Origin: DATLLN01 sp963809205
Lineage (GTDB): Bacteria; Actinomycetota; Thermoleophilia; Gaiellales; JAICJC01
Length of the DNA stretch: 64,000 nucleotides
Assembly (NCBI GenBank): GCA_963809205.1
Contig: CAWEIS010000014.1
Coordinates: 1-64,000 of the forward strand
Direction: 5' to 3'
This document shows positions 13,760 to 22,684 of this stretch, in pieces; position 1 is the stretch's first letter; each line of letters starts with the position of its first letter. A program made the position numbers and the translations under genes. The notes beneath the pieces were generated by a model that searched no databases, had not been told where the DNA came from, and worked only from the letters and a program-made list of their open reading frames with translations.

Positions 13760-15178
13760 CTACGAGAGTTTCGAGCGTAAGAGCTGCTGCACCTGGCGGG
13801 CGTCGGCACGGCCCTGCGTGCGCTTCATGACCTGGCCGACGAGGGCGTTGACCACGCCGTCCTTGCCGCCCTTGAACTGCTCGACGAACGCCGGGTTGGC
13901 GGCGATCACCTCGTCCACCATCGCCTCCAACTCGTCGCTGTCGCCGATCGAGGCCAGGCCCTCGTGCTCCACGAGCGCCTTCGGGTCGGCGCCCGGGTCG
14001 GCCTCCAGCAGCGGGAGCAGCTGCTGCCGCGCGATCGTGTTGGTGATGGTTCCGTCGGCGACCAGCCGGATGACCGCGGCGGTGCCTGCCGGGGCGACTC
14101 CGCTGTCCAGCAGCGTGGGCTGGTTGAGCACCCAGTCGGCGGCCGTCTTGGCATCGCCCGACTCGGCCGCAACCTGCTCGAAGTAGTCGGCGACCCGTGC
14201 CTCAGCGTTCAGGTCGTGCGCGTACTGCGGCGTCAGCCCGAGCTCCGATTCGAACCGGGCGATCCGCGCGGCCGGCAGCTCCGGCAGGCGGCCGCGGACG
14301 CGCTCGATCAGGTCGGAGCTGGGCGCCAGTGGCTCCAGATCGGGCTCCGGGAAGTAGCGATAGTCGTGCGCCTCCTCCTTCGACCGCAGCGAGCGCAGCG
14401 CCTTGGCCGACGGGTCGTAGTGCAGCGTCACCTGCTCCACCGCACCGCCGTCGTCCAGCAGCCGCTTCTGCCGCTCGATCTCGGCCGCCATGCCCTCGGC
14501 CAGGAACTTGAACGAGTTCATGTTCTTGAGCTCGGTCTTCGTCCCCAGCTCGGTCGACCCGGCCGGCCGTAGCGAGACGTTGGCGTCGCAGCGCATCGAG
14601 CCCTTCTCCATGTCGCAGTCGGACACGCCGATCGTGCGCAGCGTGTTGCGCAGCAGCGCGAGGAACGCAACGGCCTGCTCCGGCGAGCGCAGGTCGGGCT
14701 CGGTCACGATCTCCACCAGCGGTGTGCCGCAGCGGTTGAAGTCGACCAGCGAGACGTTGGCATCGGCGATCCGCCCGGCCGCGCCGCCGGCGTGCACCAG
14801 CTTCGCGGCGTCCTCCTCGAGGTGGGCGCGGACGATGCCGACCCGGCCGCCCTCGACCTCGAGGTGCCCGGGCCCGCAGATCGGCTCGTCGTACTGACTG
14901 ATCTGATACGCCTTGGGACTGTCCGGGTAGAAGTAGTTCTTGCGGTGGAACCGCGACCGCTCGGGGATCTCGCAGTTCAGGGCAAGCCCGATCGCCAGCG
15001 CCTTCTCGACCGCCGCCTCGTTGATCACCGGCAGCACGCCGGGATGGCCGAGGCAGAGCGGGCAGGTGAGCGTGTTCGGCTCGGCGCCGAACCGGTTCTC
15101 GCACGCGCAGAACATCTTCGTCCGCGTGTCCAGCTGGACGTGGATCTCGAGGCCGATGACCGGCTCCCACCCGCTCAC
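13760..15178 (-). CDS. gatB: Asp/Glu-tRNA amidotransferase subunit B
   Basis: This is the ammonia-accepting kinase and tRNA-binding subunit of GatCAB, which converts misacylated Glu-tRNA-Gln or Asp-tRNA-Asn to the cognate form. The N-terminus SGWEPVIGLEIHVQL and the CENRF...CPLCLG zinc-binding cysteines are canonical, as is GSMRCDANVSLRP. The C-terminal YqeY-like tail ends VMKRTQGRADARQVQQLL. The start is GTG 15178, overlapping the gatA stop as GTGA. The open frame extends upstream but is non-family sequence. The gene is intact at 472 aa. Confidence 0.96.
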   Translation of the reverse strand: MSGWEPVIGLEIHVQLDTRTKMFCACENRFGAEPNTLTCPLCLGHPGVLPVINEAAVEKALAIGLALNCEIPERSRFHRKNYFYPDSPKAYQISQYDEPICGPGHLEVEGGRVGIVRAHLEEDAAKLVHAGGAAGRIADANVSLVDFNRCGTPLVEIVTEPDLRSPEQAVAFLALLRNTLRTIGVSDCDMEKGSMRCDANVSLRPAGSTELGTKTELKNMNSFKFLAEGMAAEIERQKRLLDDGGAVEQVTLHYDPSAKALRSLRSKEEAHDYRYFPEPDLEPLAPSSDLIERVRGRLPELPAARIARFESELGLTPQYAHDLNAEARVADYFEQVAAESGDAKTAADWVLNQPTLLDSGVAPAGTAAVIRLVADGTITNTIARQQLLPLLEADPGADPKALVEHEGLASIGDSDELEAMVDEVIAANPAFVEQFKGGKDGVVNALVGQVMKRTQGRADARQVQQLLRSKLS

Positions 15179-16629
15179 TGCGCCACCAGCTCCGGCGGCA
15201 CAGGTTCGAACGCGATGGCCCGCTCCAGCGCGTGCCCGGCCTCGAAGATGCGGTTCTCGGCGAACGCCGGGCCCATCAGCTGGAGGCCCACCGGCAGCCC
15301 CTCGGACAGCCCGCTGGGGATCGAGATGCCCGGGAGCCCGCTCAGGTTGAGCGGCACCGTCAGCACATCGCACGCGTACATCGCCCACGGGTCGTCCAGG
15401 CGGTCGCCGATCGGGAACGCGACCGTCGGCGAGGTCGGCGTCGAGATCAGGTCGACCTTCTCGAACGCCTCGTCGAAGTCCCGCCGGATCAGCGTCCGGG
15501 TGCGCAGCGCCGTCCCGTAGTAGGCGTCGTAGTAGCCGGACGACAGCGCATAGGTGCCGAGCATGAGCCGCCGCTTGACCTCGGCGCCGAAGCCCTCCGC
15601 CCGCGTCCGCCCGTACGTCTCGACGATCGTGTCTCCTGGCTCCTCGAGACGCAGGCCGTAGCGGACGCCGTCGAAGCGCGCCAGGTTGGCGGACGCCTCG
15701 GCCGGCGCGATCAGGTAGTACGCCGGCAGCCCGAACGGCGCATGCGGTAGCTCGACGGGCAGGATCTCCGCGCCCAGCGACGCCGCATGCTCCAGGGCCG
15801 CATCGAATGACGCGCGCACGCCCGGCTCGATCCCCTGCTCCAGCAGGTGGTAGGGCACGCCGATGCGAACCCCATCGAGGCGCTCGGCATCCGGGATCCG
15901 CACCGGCTGGGGCAACGGCACCGACGTCGAGTCGCAGGGGTCGTGCCCGGCGATCGCCTGATAGGCCAACGCCGCGTCGCGCACGGTGAGCGCGAACGGC
16001 CCCACCTGGTCGAGCGACGAGCCGAACGCGATCAGCCCGTGCCGCGACACGGCGCCATACGTCGGCTTCAGCCCGACGATGCCGCACAGGGCGGCCGGCT
16101 GGCGAATCGACCCACCGGTGTCCGTGCCCAGCGAGAGTGGCGCGAATCCTGCGGCCACGGCGGCCGCCGACCCGCCGCTCGAGCCGCCGGGCACCCGCGA
16201 GGGGTCCCACGGGTTGTGGGTCACGCCGAAGGCGGAATGCTCCGTCGACGAGCCCATCGCGAACTCGTCCATGTTGGTCTTGCCGATCGGCACCAGCCCC
16301 GCCGCCTTCGCCCGGGTAACGCAGCCGGCGTCGTACAGCGGGCGGTGTCCCTGCAGGATCCGCGAGCCGGCGGTGGTCTCCTCGCCGCGCGTGCAGAGGA
16401 TGTCCTTGAGCGCGATCGGCACGCCCTGCAGCCCCGTGCGGCCCTCGGCGTCCAGCCGGTCAGCCTCGGCCAGAGCCTCCGCAGAGCGGACGCGAAGGAA
16501 CGCATGCACGGCGCCGTCCAGCCGCTCGATCCGGTCGAGGTAGGCCTCGGTCAGCTCACGGCACGAGAGCTCGCGCGCGTCGAGCAGCTCGACGCAGCGC
16601 TCGGCGGTCAGGCCGAGCGTGTCGATCAT
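15175..16629 (-). CDS. gatA: Asp/Glu-tRNA amidotransferase subunit A (amidase)
   Basis: This is the glutaminase subunit of GatCAB (484 aa). The amidase triad fits the family spacing: Lys75 in IALKDILC, cis-Ser150 in GGSSGGSAAA, and nucleophile Ser174 in GTDTGGSIRQ. It starts at an ATG that overlaps the gatC stop (ATGA), and it ends in a GTGA overlap with gatB. The gatC-gatA-gatB order with 4-nt overlaps indicates tight translational coupling. Confidence 0.97.
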   Translation of the reverse strand: MIDTLGLTAERCVELLDARELSCRELTEAYLDRIERLDGAVHAFLRVRSAEALAEADRLDAEGRTGLQGVPIALKDILCTRGEETTAGSRILQGHRPLYDAGCVTRAKAAGLVPIGKTNMDEFAMGSSTEHSAFGVTHNPWDPSRVPGGSSGGSAAAVAAGFAPLSLGTDTGGSIRQPAALCGIVGLKPTYGAVSRHGLIAFGSSLDQVGPFALTVRDAALAYQAIAGHDPCDSTSVPLPQPVRIPDAERLDGVRIGVPYHLLEQGIEPGVRASFDAALEHAASLGAEILPVELPHAPFGLPAYYLIAPAEASANLARFDGVRYGLRLEEPGDTIVETYGRTRAEGFGAEVKRRLMLGTYALSSGYYDAYYGTALRTRTLIRRDFDEAFEKVDLISTPTSPTVAFPIGDRLDDPWAMYACDVLTVPLNLSGLPGISIPSGLSEGLPVGLQLMGPAFAENRIFEAGHALERAIAFEPVPPELVAQ

Positions 16630-16922
16630 TCCTGCGCCCCGCCCGTCGGTGGCACCCGGAACATCCCGTCCTGCACGGCGGGCGCGCCCGCCAGCACCTC
16701 GTCACGCGGCCACGAAGGCCGCGGCTTGTCGGGGCGCGTCACGTTCTCCATCTGCAGCGCATGGGCCGTCGGCGGCACGCCGGAGAGTTCGAGCTCACGC
16801 AGCGCGTCGACGTGGCCGAGGATCGCCGACAGCTGCTCCGCCGCCCGCGTGACCTCGGCGTCGGACAGCGTCAGCCGGGCGAGCCGGGCAACGTGCAGAA
16901 CGTCCTCGTCGCTGATCGCCAT
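16626..16922 (-). CDS. gatC: Asp/Glu-tRNA amidotransferase subunit C
   Basis: This small (98 aa) belt subunit stabilises GatA in the amidotransferase. It has the typical start AISDEDVLHVARLARLTLSDAEV and the Pro-rich end MFRVPPTGG. It is the first gene of gatCAB and overlaps gatA by 4 nt. About 70 nt separate it from the cold-shock gene downstream of the folD side. Confidence 0.95.
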   Translation of the reverse strand: MAISDEDVLHVARLARLTLSDAEVTRAAEQLSAILGHVDALRELELSGVPPTAHALQMENVTRPDKPRPSWPRDEVLAGAPAVQDGMFRVPPTGGAQE

Positions 16923-16994
16923 GGGGTCGAACGATACCGCGGGTCGCCGGCCGGAACCTTCGGCTCCGGCCGGCCGCCACGGCCATTCCGGGCG

Positions 16995-17195
16995 TCAGAC
17001 GACCTTGACGCCGGTCGCGGACAGCCCCTTGTTGCCCTGCGTGACTTCGAACTCGACCCGCTGACCCTCGGTCAGACTGCGATAGCCGTCCGACTCGATC
17101 TGGCTGTAATGGACGAAGACGTCCTCACCGGCTTCCTGGGCGATGAAGCCGTAGCCCTTCTCGTTGTTGAACCATTTCACGGTGCCTACTGCCAA
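16995..17195 (-). CDS. csp: Cold-shock domain protein
   Basis: This 66-aa single-domain nucleic-acid chaperone has RNP1 as KGYGFI at residues 13-18 and RNP2 as VFVHY at 26-30. It begins GTVKWFNNEKG and ends GLSATGVKV. The start chosen is TTG at 17195, preceded at 9-nt spacing by a perfect AGGAGG. A longer upstream reading exists but has no family similarity. It is monocistronic in appearance, between folD and gatC on the same strand. Confidence 0.93.
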   Translation of the reverse strand: MAVGTVKWFNNEKGYGFIAQEAGEDVFVHYSQIESDGYRSLTEGQRVEFEVTQGNKGLSATGVKVV

Positions 17196-17297
17196 CGGGT
17201 TGTCCCTCCTGAACACGATCTGCGGGGCCTGCCGGCCCTGACGACCGCGCAACCATAGAGGACGGCCGTCGGCGCTGCAACGGGCTCCGTTCGGCTG

Positions 17298-18167
17298 CTA
17301 GACGACGGACGTGGTGCGCCCGGCGTGACGCGCACGCGCCGCGTCGAGCGTGTTGTGGAGCAGCATCGCAATCGTCATCGGCCCGACGCCCTTGGGCACC
17401 GGGGTGATCGCGCCCGCGACCTCGGAGGCCGAGGCGAAGTCCACGTCGCCGACGATCCCGTCGTCGGTGCGGTTGATGCCCACGTCGATCACGGTCGCGC
17501 CGGGCTTGACCATGTCGCCCGTAATCATGCGCGCCCGGCCGACCGCCGCCACCAGGATGTCCGCCCCTCGGCAGACCTCGGGGAGGTCACGGGTGCGGGA
17601 GTGCGCGATCGTCACGGTCGCGCTCTGGTGGAGCAACAGCAGCGCGACGGGCTTGCCGACGATGTCCGACCGGCCAACAACGACCGCGTTGGCTCCCGTG
17701 ACGGGAATGTCGTAAGCGGCCAGCAGCTCCATCACTCCGGCCGGCGTGCACGGGCGCAGGCCGGGCTGGTTGGCCACCAGTCGGCCGACGTTGAGCGGGT
17801 GGAAGCCGTCGACGTCCTTGCCCGGGTCGATCCGGTCGAGCACCTGCTTGAAGTCGAGGCCCTCGGGCAGCGGCGCCTGTACCAGGATGCCGTCCACCCG
17901 GTCGTCGGCGTTCCAACGGTCGACTGCATCCAGCACCTCGGCCTGGCTGGCGGTCGCCGGCAGCGACTCGTGGAACGACTCCATTCCGACCTCGCGGCAG
18001 CGCTCGCCCTTGCTCCGGACATACACCTGCGAGGCCGCGTCCTCACCGACCAGGACGGTGACCAGGCCGGGCACGTGGCCGGTGTCCGCGATGAACTCCG
18101 CCGCGCCCCGAGCCACCCGTTCCCGCACCTTCGCGGAGATCGCGGTGCCGTCGATGATCGTCGCCAT
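17298..18167 (-). CDS. folD: Bifunctional methylene-THF dehydrogenase / methenyl-THF cyclohydrolase
   Basis: This one-carbon metabolism enzyme interconverts 5,10-methylene-, methenyl- and 10-formyl-tetrahydrofolate. Motifs are YVRSKGERC with the catalytic lysine, DGILVQAPLPEG, VVVGRSDIVGKPVALLL for NADP binding, and the end TPVPKGVGPMTIAMLL. ATG 18167 is preferred over an in-frame start six codons upstream because MATIIDG matches the family N-terminus. The length is 289 aa, normal. Confidence 0.96.
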   Translation of the reverse strand: MATIIDGTAISAKVRERVARGAAEFIADTGHVPGLVTVLVGEDAASQVYVRSKGERCREVGMESFHESLPATASQAEVLDAVDRWNADDRVDGILVQAPLPEGLDFKQVLDRIDPGKDVDGFHPLNVGRLVANQPGLRPCTPAGVMELLAAYDIPVTGANAVVVGRSDIVGKPVALLLLHQSATVTIAHSRTRDLPEVCRGADILVAAVGRARMITGDMVKPGATVIDVGINRTDDGIVGDVDFASASEVAGAITPVPKGVGPMTIAMLLHNTLDAARARHAGRTTSVV

Positions 18168-18394
18168 GGCGGCGGACGATACCACCCCGGAGGGTGACGG
18201 TTGAACTCACCCGGAAGGGTGATGGCACGGTGCCCTTAACAGTTTCATCATCAGTTGCGAGGGCTTTGCGAGTCCCCAGCTTGGGGGAAATCGCCCCAGG
18301 GAATCTCAAGGATTCGGCCACTTGGCCGATGCAGGTTTCACGAGCTACTCGCCTCAGAGAAGCCCGAGCAACATTCGAGAGGAGGTGAATCCCC
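18168..18394 (+). promoter_or_regulatory. Leader and promoter region of the Flp/Tad cluster
   Basis: This 227-nt gap between divergent folD and flp must hold both promoters. It contains a short inverted repeat CCCCAGCTTGGGG near 18277-18290. A segment at 18313-18327 (GGCCACTTGGCCGAT) resembles the core of the repeats at 27.5-27.8 kb. A perfect AGGAGG at 18380-18385 serves flp. I tested the region by eye against class I c-di-GMP riboswitches and did not find the expected conserved core. Confidence 0.45.
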
Positions 18395-18565
18395 TTGATC
18401 GAGTACCTGAATCGCCTGTTTGGTGAGCTCACGGATGAGGACGGCCAGACGATGGCCGAGTACGCCGTCGTCCTTGGCGTCATCACTGTCGCCGTGGTCG
18501 GTGCGCTGACTCTCCTTTCCGGCACCATCTCGAGTGTTCTTGCGAGCGTTACGAGCGCGATGTAG
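18395..18565 (+). CDS. flp: Flp-type type IVb prepilin
   Basis: This 56-aa major pilin precursor has a short leader ending in Gly17, then QTMAEY, which matches the G/XXXXEY processing rule for Flp prepilins (Glu +5, Tyr +6). A hydrophobic helix AVVLGVITVAVVGALTLL follows, and mature pilin is about 39 aa. The start is TTG with AGGAGG at 9-nt spacing. It is the first gene of the pilus cluster and is followed by a strong hairpin at 18582-18624, which could keep its expression above that of the assembly genes. The prepilin peptidase is not in this window. Confidence 0.92.
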   Translation: MIEYLNRLFGELTDEDGQTMAEYAVVLGVITVAVVGALTLLSGTISSVLASVTSAM

Positions 18566-18581
18566 TTCGTTCGGAGTTTCC

Positions 18582-18624
18582 AGAGGGCGGATCCGATCCT
18601 CTCGCGAGTGAGGATCCGCCCTCT
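18582..18624 (+). terminator. Hairpin after flp (attenuator or RNA stabiliser)
   Basis: This is a perfect 13-bp inverted repeat, AGAGGGCGGATCC at 18582-18594 and its complement at 18612-18624, with a 17-nt loop. No U-run follows. It may act as a partial terminator or as a 3' stabiliser for the short flp transcript. Confidence 0.6.
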
Positions 18625-18687
18625 ACTTGTACCAAGTTCGATTCGTACGTCCATTTGTCTTTCTCGAAAGAACCACAACGAGGCCAC

Positions 18688-19089
18688 GTGATCAAACGTC
18701 GCGAACAGAAGGAGAAGGGCCAGGCGCTCGTCGAGTTCGCCGTGATCCTGCCCGTGCTGCTGATGGTGCTTTGGGGCATCTTCCAGTTTGGCATCGCCTT
18801 CAACGATTACATTCAGGTGACCTCGGCAGCGCGCGAAGGTGCACGCAAGGCCGCGGTCAGCCGCTCGCTCGGCGGCGGCGCCGCAACTTCGGCCGCCATC
18901 GCCGCTGCGCAAGGCGTGGCCCCTGATCTGCATCTCAGCACGTCGCAGATCACGGTCACTCCCGCCAACAACTGGCAGGCGGGAACCGATGTGACGGTGA
19001 CCGTCAAGTACCCGTACAAGATCAACATCATTGGCCGGGTGGTTGGAAGCGGGAACCTCACATCCTCCACCACGATGAGGATCGAGTAG
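18688..19089 (+). CDS. tadE: TadE-like minor pseudopilin
   Basis: This pilus-assembly pseudopilin has a basic start KRREQKEKGQALVEFAVILP, where Gly/Gln-Ala-Leu-Val-Glu-Phe is the TadE processing motif, and one transmembrane helix. The extracellular part begins TSAAREGARKAAV, typical of TadE, and ends with a beta-rich tail. The GTG start at 18688 has a nearby GAGG. An in-frame TTG at 18655 lacks a ribosome site. The length is 133 aa. Confidence 0.88.
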   Translation: MIKRREQKEKGQALVEFAVILPVLLMVLWGIFQFGIAFNDYIQVTSAAREGARKAAVSRSLGGGAATSAAIAAAQGVAPDLHLSTSQITVTPANNWQAGTDVTVTVKYPYKINIIGRVVGSGNLTSSTTMRIE

Positions 19090-19160
19090 CAGTAACCAAC
19101 GCGCTGCTGGATCCCGAGCACAGCGCTCGTCTTCAGTCCCCGTTCTTCATTCTCTTCGAT

Positions 19161-19190
19161 CGGTGTCCGGCGTCCCCTCGCCGGACACCG
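19161..19190 (+). terminator. Hairpin between tadE-like gene and cpaB
   Basis: This is a perfect 12-bp stem, CGGTGTCCGGCG at 19161-19172 and its complement at 19179-19190, with a 6-nt loop. There is no U-run. It sits in the 178-nt gap before cpaB, so pilin and machinery genes may be separately transcribed or differentially stabilised. Confidence 0.55.
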
Positions 19191-19267
19191 TACGAAGTCT
19201 CAAGGTCGCAGAACCCCTTGCCGATAGACCCCAAGCTGATTTCCGACGTCCCAAGTGAGGCAGCCGC

Positions 19268-20044
19268 ATGACGTATAACGTCCGCAACATCGTGATCGCG
19301 CTTGTACTGGCGGCGGTCGCGGCGCTTCTGGTGATTGTGTACACCGGAAACGTCCAGAAACAGGCCAACAATTCCCAGGACACCGCAAAGGTCCTGGTCG
19401 CCACGACAGACATCGCTGCCGGCACAGCCGCGCAGGATGCGATCTCGAGCGGACAGCTGAAGCTTGAGGACGTGGTGACGCGCGACCAGATCGCGAACGC
19501 CACGACCGATCCGTCGCAGATCGACGCGACCTGGGTCGCCGCGCAGCCGATCTTCGCCGGCCAGCAGATCACCGGCGCGATGTTCAAGCCGTCGAACGAG
19601 ACGGGCGTCGGCCCGCAGATCGCGAGCAACTATCGCGCGATCGAGATTCCGCTGGACGACGACCCGGTCATGCTCGGCACGCTTCAGGCCGGCGACCACG
19701 TCGACCTGATCGGCACCTACACCGTGCACCCGACCAACGGCGGCTCCGACTTCGACGTGTCCCGCATCATCGTGCGTGACGTCGAGGTCATCAAGGCCCC
19801 GGACACCGAGGCCTCCAAGGGCGGCCTCGGCGCCCAGGGCAACCAGAACCACGTCACGCTGAAGGTGCCCGACACCGTCGTTCCCAAGATCACCTTCACC
19901 CTGCACGGCGGCGAGCTGTGGTTCGCCCTGCGCCCGGGCAAGGGTGCCCAGGATGGCCCGACCACCCTGGCCACCGTCTCCAGCGTGATCTTCGACGGCC
20001 TGACCAGCAAGCAGATCGCCCAGGCGATCAAGGTGGGTAACTGA
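19268..20044 (+). CDS. cpaB: Flp pilus assembly protein CpaB/RcpC (SAF domain)
   Basis: This 258-aa protein has an N-terminal membrane anchor (residues 8-25) and a SAF domain with VLVATTDIAAGTAAQ near 42-56. A RcpC-type region follows (IPLDDDPVMLGTLQAGDHVDLIG). CpaB acts at the periplasmic or outer face of the Tad machine. It ends 2 nt before cpaE. Confidence 0.92.
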   Translation: MTYNVRNIVIALVLAAVAALLVIVYTGNVQKQANNSQDTAKVLVATTDIAAGTAAQDAISSGQLKLEDVVTRDQIANATTDPSQIDATWVAAQPIFAGQQITGAMFKPSNETGVGPQIASNYRAIEIPLDDDPVMLGTLQAGDHVDLIGTYTVHPTNGGSDFDVSRIIVRDVEVIKAPDTEASKGGLGAQGNQNHVTLKVPDTVVPKITFTLHGGELWFALRPGKGAQDGPTTLATVSSVIFDGLTSKQIAQAIKVGN

Positions 20045-20046
20045 TC

Positions 20047-21243
20047 ATGAGCACGTCTCCGATCAAGGTCTTCATCACCGGCGCGGCAAACGGGCTGGCC
20101 GAGGTTCGCGAGGGCCTCGCCGATCACCCCGACGTCGAGCTTGTGGGAACGGCCGCAGATCCCGCTAAGGCGGGTGCCAAGCTGGCCGAGTCCTCGGCCC
20201 AGGTGATCCTGCACGGCACGACAGCCACCGATCACGTCCCCACGGGCGAGATCGAGGCGATCCGCGGCGTCACCGCCGCGCCGATCGTCCTGGTCACGTC
20301 GGCGAGCGCCAACGCCATCCTCTCCGAGGCCCTGGCTGCCGGCATCTTCGACGTCGTCCTGCTGCCGCAGCTGACCGACGGCATCGTCTTCACGATCAAG
20401 AAGGCGAACTCGCTGGCGGCCGGACGCGGCTCGTCGGCCACGTCCAAGGGAGCGAACGCCATCGACGGCAAGACCGTCACGCTGTTCAGCCCCAAGGGCG
20501 GCGCCGGCAAGACCGTGCTGGCGTCGAACCTGGCATGCGTGTTCGCCCGTCATCAGGGCAAGCGCACGCTGCTGCTCGACCTCGATCTCCAGTTCGGCGA
20601 CGCCGCCATCATGATGGGGATCGAGCCGGAGAAGACGATCTACGACCTGGTGATGGCGCGCCGCGAGCTCGATTCCGACGCACTGGCCGGCTACGTCACG
20701 GCTCACCAGTCCGGCGTCCACGTCCTCCCCGCGCCGATGCGCCCGGAGGATGCGGAGCTGGTCACCGAGGAGCGCCTCGGCCACCTGTTCTCGGTGGCCA
20801 AGGAGTGCTACGACGTGATCGTGGTCGACACGCCGCCGTTCTTCCACGGCCCGGTGCTGGCCACGCTCGACCGCACCGACCAGCTGCTGCTGGTCGCGTC
20901 GCTCGACGTGCCGGCGATCAAGAACATCAAGCTGACCATGCAGACCCTCGACCTGCTGCACTACCCGGCCGAGCGGCGGCACCTGTTGCTGAACCGCTCC
21001 GGTTCCAAGGTGGGGCTGAAGCCGCAGGAGATCGAGCGCGCCCTCGACATCAAGGTCGAGTTCGAGGTGCCGCTGGATCGCGAGGTCGCCGTCGCCGTCA
21101 ACCGCGGCGTCCCGATCGCGCTCTCGGCTCCCAAGTCCCCCGTGGCGAAGGCGCTGGCCGAGGTGGCCGACGTCCTGGTTCCGGCATCCGCGTCGTCTGC
21201 GGATGGCAGCAAGCCCAAGGGCAAGTTCCTGAAGAGGGGTTAG
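20047..21243 (+). CDS. cpaE: Tad pilus localisation ATPase CpaE/TadZ
   Basis: This 398-aa MinD/ParA-like protein positions the Tad pilus. An N-terminal receiver-like domain (about 1-125) is followed by a deviant Walker A, FSPKGGAGKTVLASNLA at about 148-164. The family sequence LLLDLDLQFGDAAIMMG follows. The C-terminal tail has a basic end, KPKGKFLKRG. The gene sits between cpaB and cpaF. Confidence 0.92.
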   Translation: MSTSPIKVFITGAANGLAEVREGLADHPDVELVGTAADPAKAGAKLAESSAQVILHGTTATDHVPTGEIEAIRGVTAAPIVLVTSASANAILSEALAAGIFDVVLLPQLTDGIVFTIKKANSLAAGRGSSATSKGANAIDGKTVTLFSPKGGAGKTVLASNLACVFARHQGKRTLLLDLDLQFGDAAIMMGIEPEKTIYDLVMARRELDSDALAGYVTAHQSGVHVLPAPMRPEDAELVTEERLGHLFSVAKECYDVIVVDTPPFFHGPVLATLDRTDQLLLVASLDVPAIKNIKLTMQTLDLLHYPAERRHLLLNRSGSKVGLKPQEIERALDIKVEFEVPLDREVAVAVNRGVPIALSAPKSPVAKALAEVADVLVPASASSADGSKPKGKFLKRG

Positions 21244-21247
21244 CCCA

Positions 21248-22684
21248 GTGTCACTTCAGTCACGCATCCAAGTCGCCACAAACGACACGCCGGAGTCCGC
21301 GGAGCCGACCAAGGCCTCGCTGGAGCGGCACTCCGTGGTCGCCGATCCGTTCGCCGACCTCAAGACCCGCGTCCACAAGGACATCATCTCCCGGCTCGGC
21401 CCGCGCCTGTTCAACGCCGACTCGACGTCCGACTCGGACCTCGAGGCCAGCGTCAACGAGGCCGTGAACGAGGTGCTGTCGCTCGAGAAGACGCCGCTGA
21501 CGCGGCAAGAGCGGCAGGACATCATCAGCCAGATCACCGACGACATCCTCGGCTACGGCCCGCTGGAGCCCTTCCTGCGGGACGACAGCATCACCGAGGT
21601 GATGGTCAACGACCACCAGACCATCTACATCGAGCGCCACGGCAAGATCACGCGCACCAACGCGCAGTTCGTCGACGAGCAGCACCTGCTGCGGATCATC
21701 GACAAGATCATCAGCCGCATCGGCCGGCGCATCGACGAGTCGTCGCCCTACGTGGACGCGCGCCTGCCCGACGGCTCGCGTGTCAACGCCATCATCCCGC
21801 CGCTGGCGGTGCGGGGCGCGGCACTCACCGTCCGTAAGTTCCGCAAGGACCCGTTCACGATGGCCGACCTGATCAAGTTCGGCACGCTGACGCACAAGTC
21901 CGGGCAGTTCCTGGAGGCCTGCGTCCGCGGCAAGCTGAACATCCTGATCTCCGGCGGTACCGGTTCCGGTAAGACGACCACGCTGAACGTGCTCTCCGCG
22001 GCGATCCCCTCAGACGAGCGGATCATCACCGTGGAGGACGCGGCCGAGCTCCAGCTGAAGCAGGAGCACGTGATCACCCTGGAGTCCCGGCCGTCGAACA
22101 TCGAGGGCAAGGGCCAGGTCACGATCCGCGACCTCGTCCGCAACACCCTGCGTATGCGGCCCGACCGCATCATCGTCGGCGAGTGCCGTGGCCCGGAGAC
22201 GGTGGACATGCTCCAGGCCATGAACACGGGCCACGACGGCTCCCTGACCACGGTTCACGCGAACAACCCGCGTGACGCCCTGGCCAGGACGGAGACGCTG
22301 GTGCTGACGGCCGGCGTCGACCTGCCGCTGCGCGCCATCCGCGAGCAGATCTCCAGCGCGTTCGACCTGATCGTCCAGGTCTCCCGCCTGGTGGACGGCA
22401 CCCGCCGCATCACCCACATCACCGAGGTGCTGCGGATGGAGTCGGACATCGTCACCCTGCAGGACGTGTTCATCGCCAAGCCGGTGGACGACGTCCAGCT
22501 CAACCAGGATGCCGGTCACCGGCTGCTCGGCCCGCTCACCTGCTCGGGCATCAAGCCGCACTTCCTCGACAAGATGTCGTCGAACGGCGTCAACCTGCCG
22601 CCGAACTTCTTCCTGCCGGACAGCCCGGAGCGGGCTGCAGCGGCCGGCGGCGGCGGCGTGTTCGGGCGGGCGGTCGGCCAGTGA
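21248..22684 (+). CDS. cpaF: Tad secretion ATPase CpaF/TadA
   Basis: This 478-aa type II/IV secretion ATPase powers pilin assembly. Walker A is SGGTGSGKTTT at 235-245. The Asp box is ITVEDAAELQL, and Walker B lies around RPDRIIVGECRGPE. The His box is GHDGSLTTVHANNP. The start is GTG 21248, and the stop overlaps the next gene as GTGA. The gene is intact. Confidence 0.96.
   Translation: MSLQSRIQVATNDTPESAEPTKASLERHSVVADPFADLKTRVHKDIISRLGPRLFNADSTSDSDLEASVNEAVNEVLSLEKTPLTRQERQDIISQITDDILGYGPLEPFLRDDSITEVMVNDHQTIYIERHGKITRTNAQFVDEQHLLRIIDKIISRIGRRIDESSPYVDARLPDGSRVNAIIPPLAVRGAALTVRKFRKDPFTMADLIKFGTLTHKSGQFLEACVRGKLNILISGGTGSGKTTTLNVLSAAIPSDERIITVEDAAELQLKQEHVITLESRPSNIEGKGQVTIRDLVRNTLRMRPDRIIVGECRGPETVDMLQAMNTGHDGSLTTVHANNPRDALARTETLVLTAGVDLPLRAIREQISSAFDLIVQVSRLVDGTRRITHITEVLRMESDIVTLQDVFIAKPVDDVQLNQDAGHRLLGPLTCSGIKPHFLDKMSSNGVNLPPNFFLPDSPERAAAAGGGGVFGRAVGQ

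Noticed and set aside
18168..18394. A class I cyclic di-GMP riboswitch in the flp leader
   Set aside because: The conserved core and paired helices of that riboswitch could not be found by eye.
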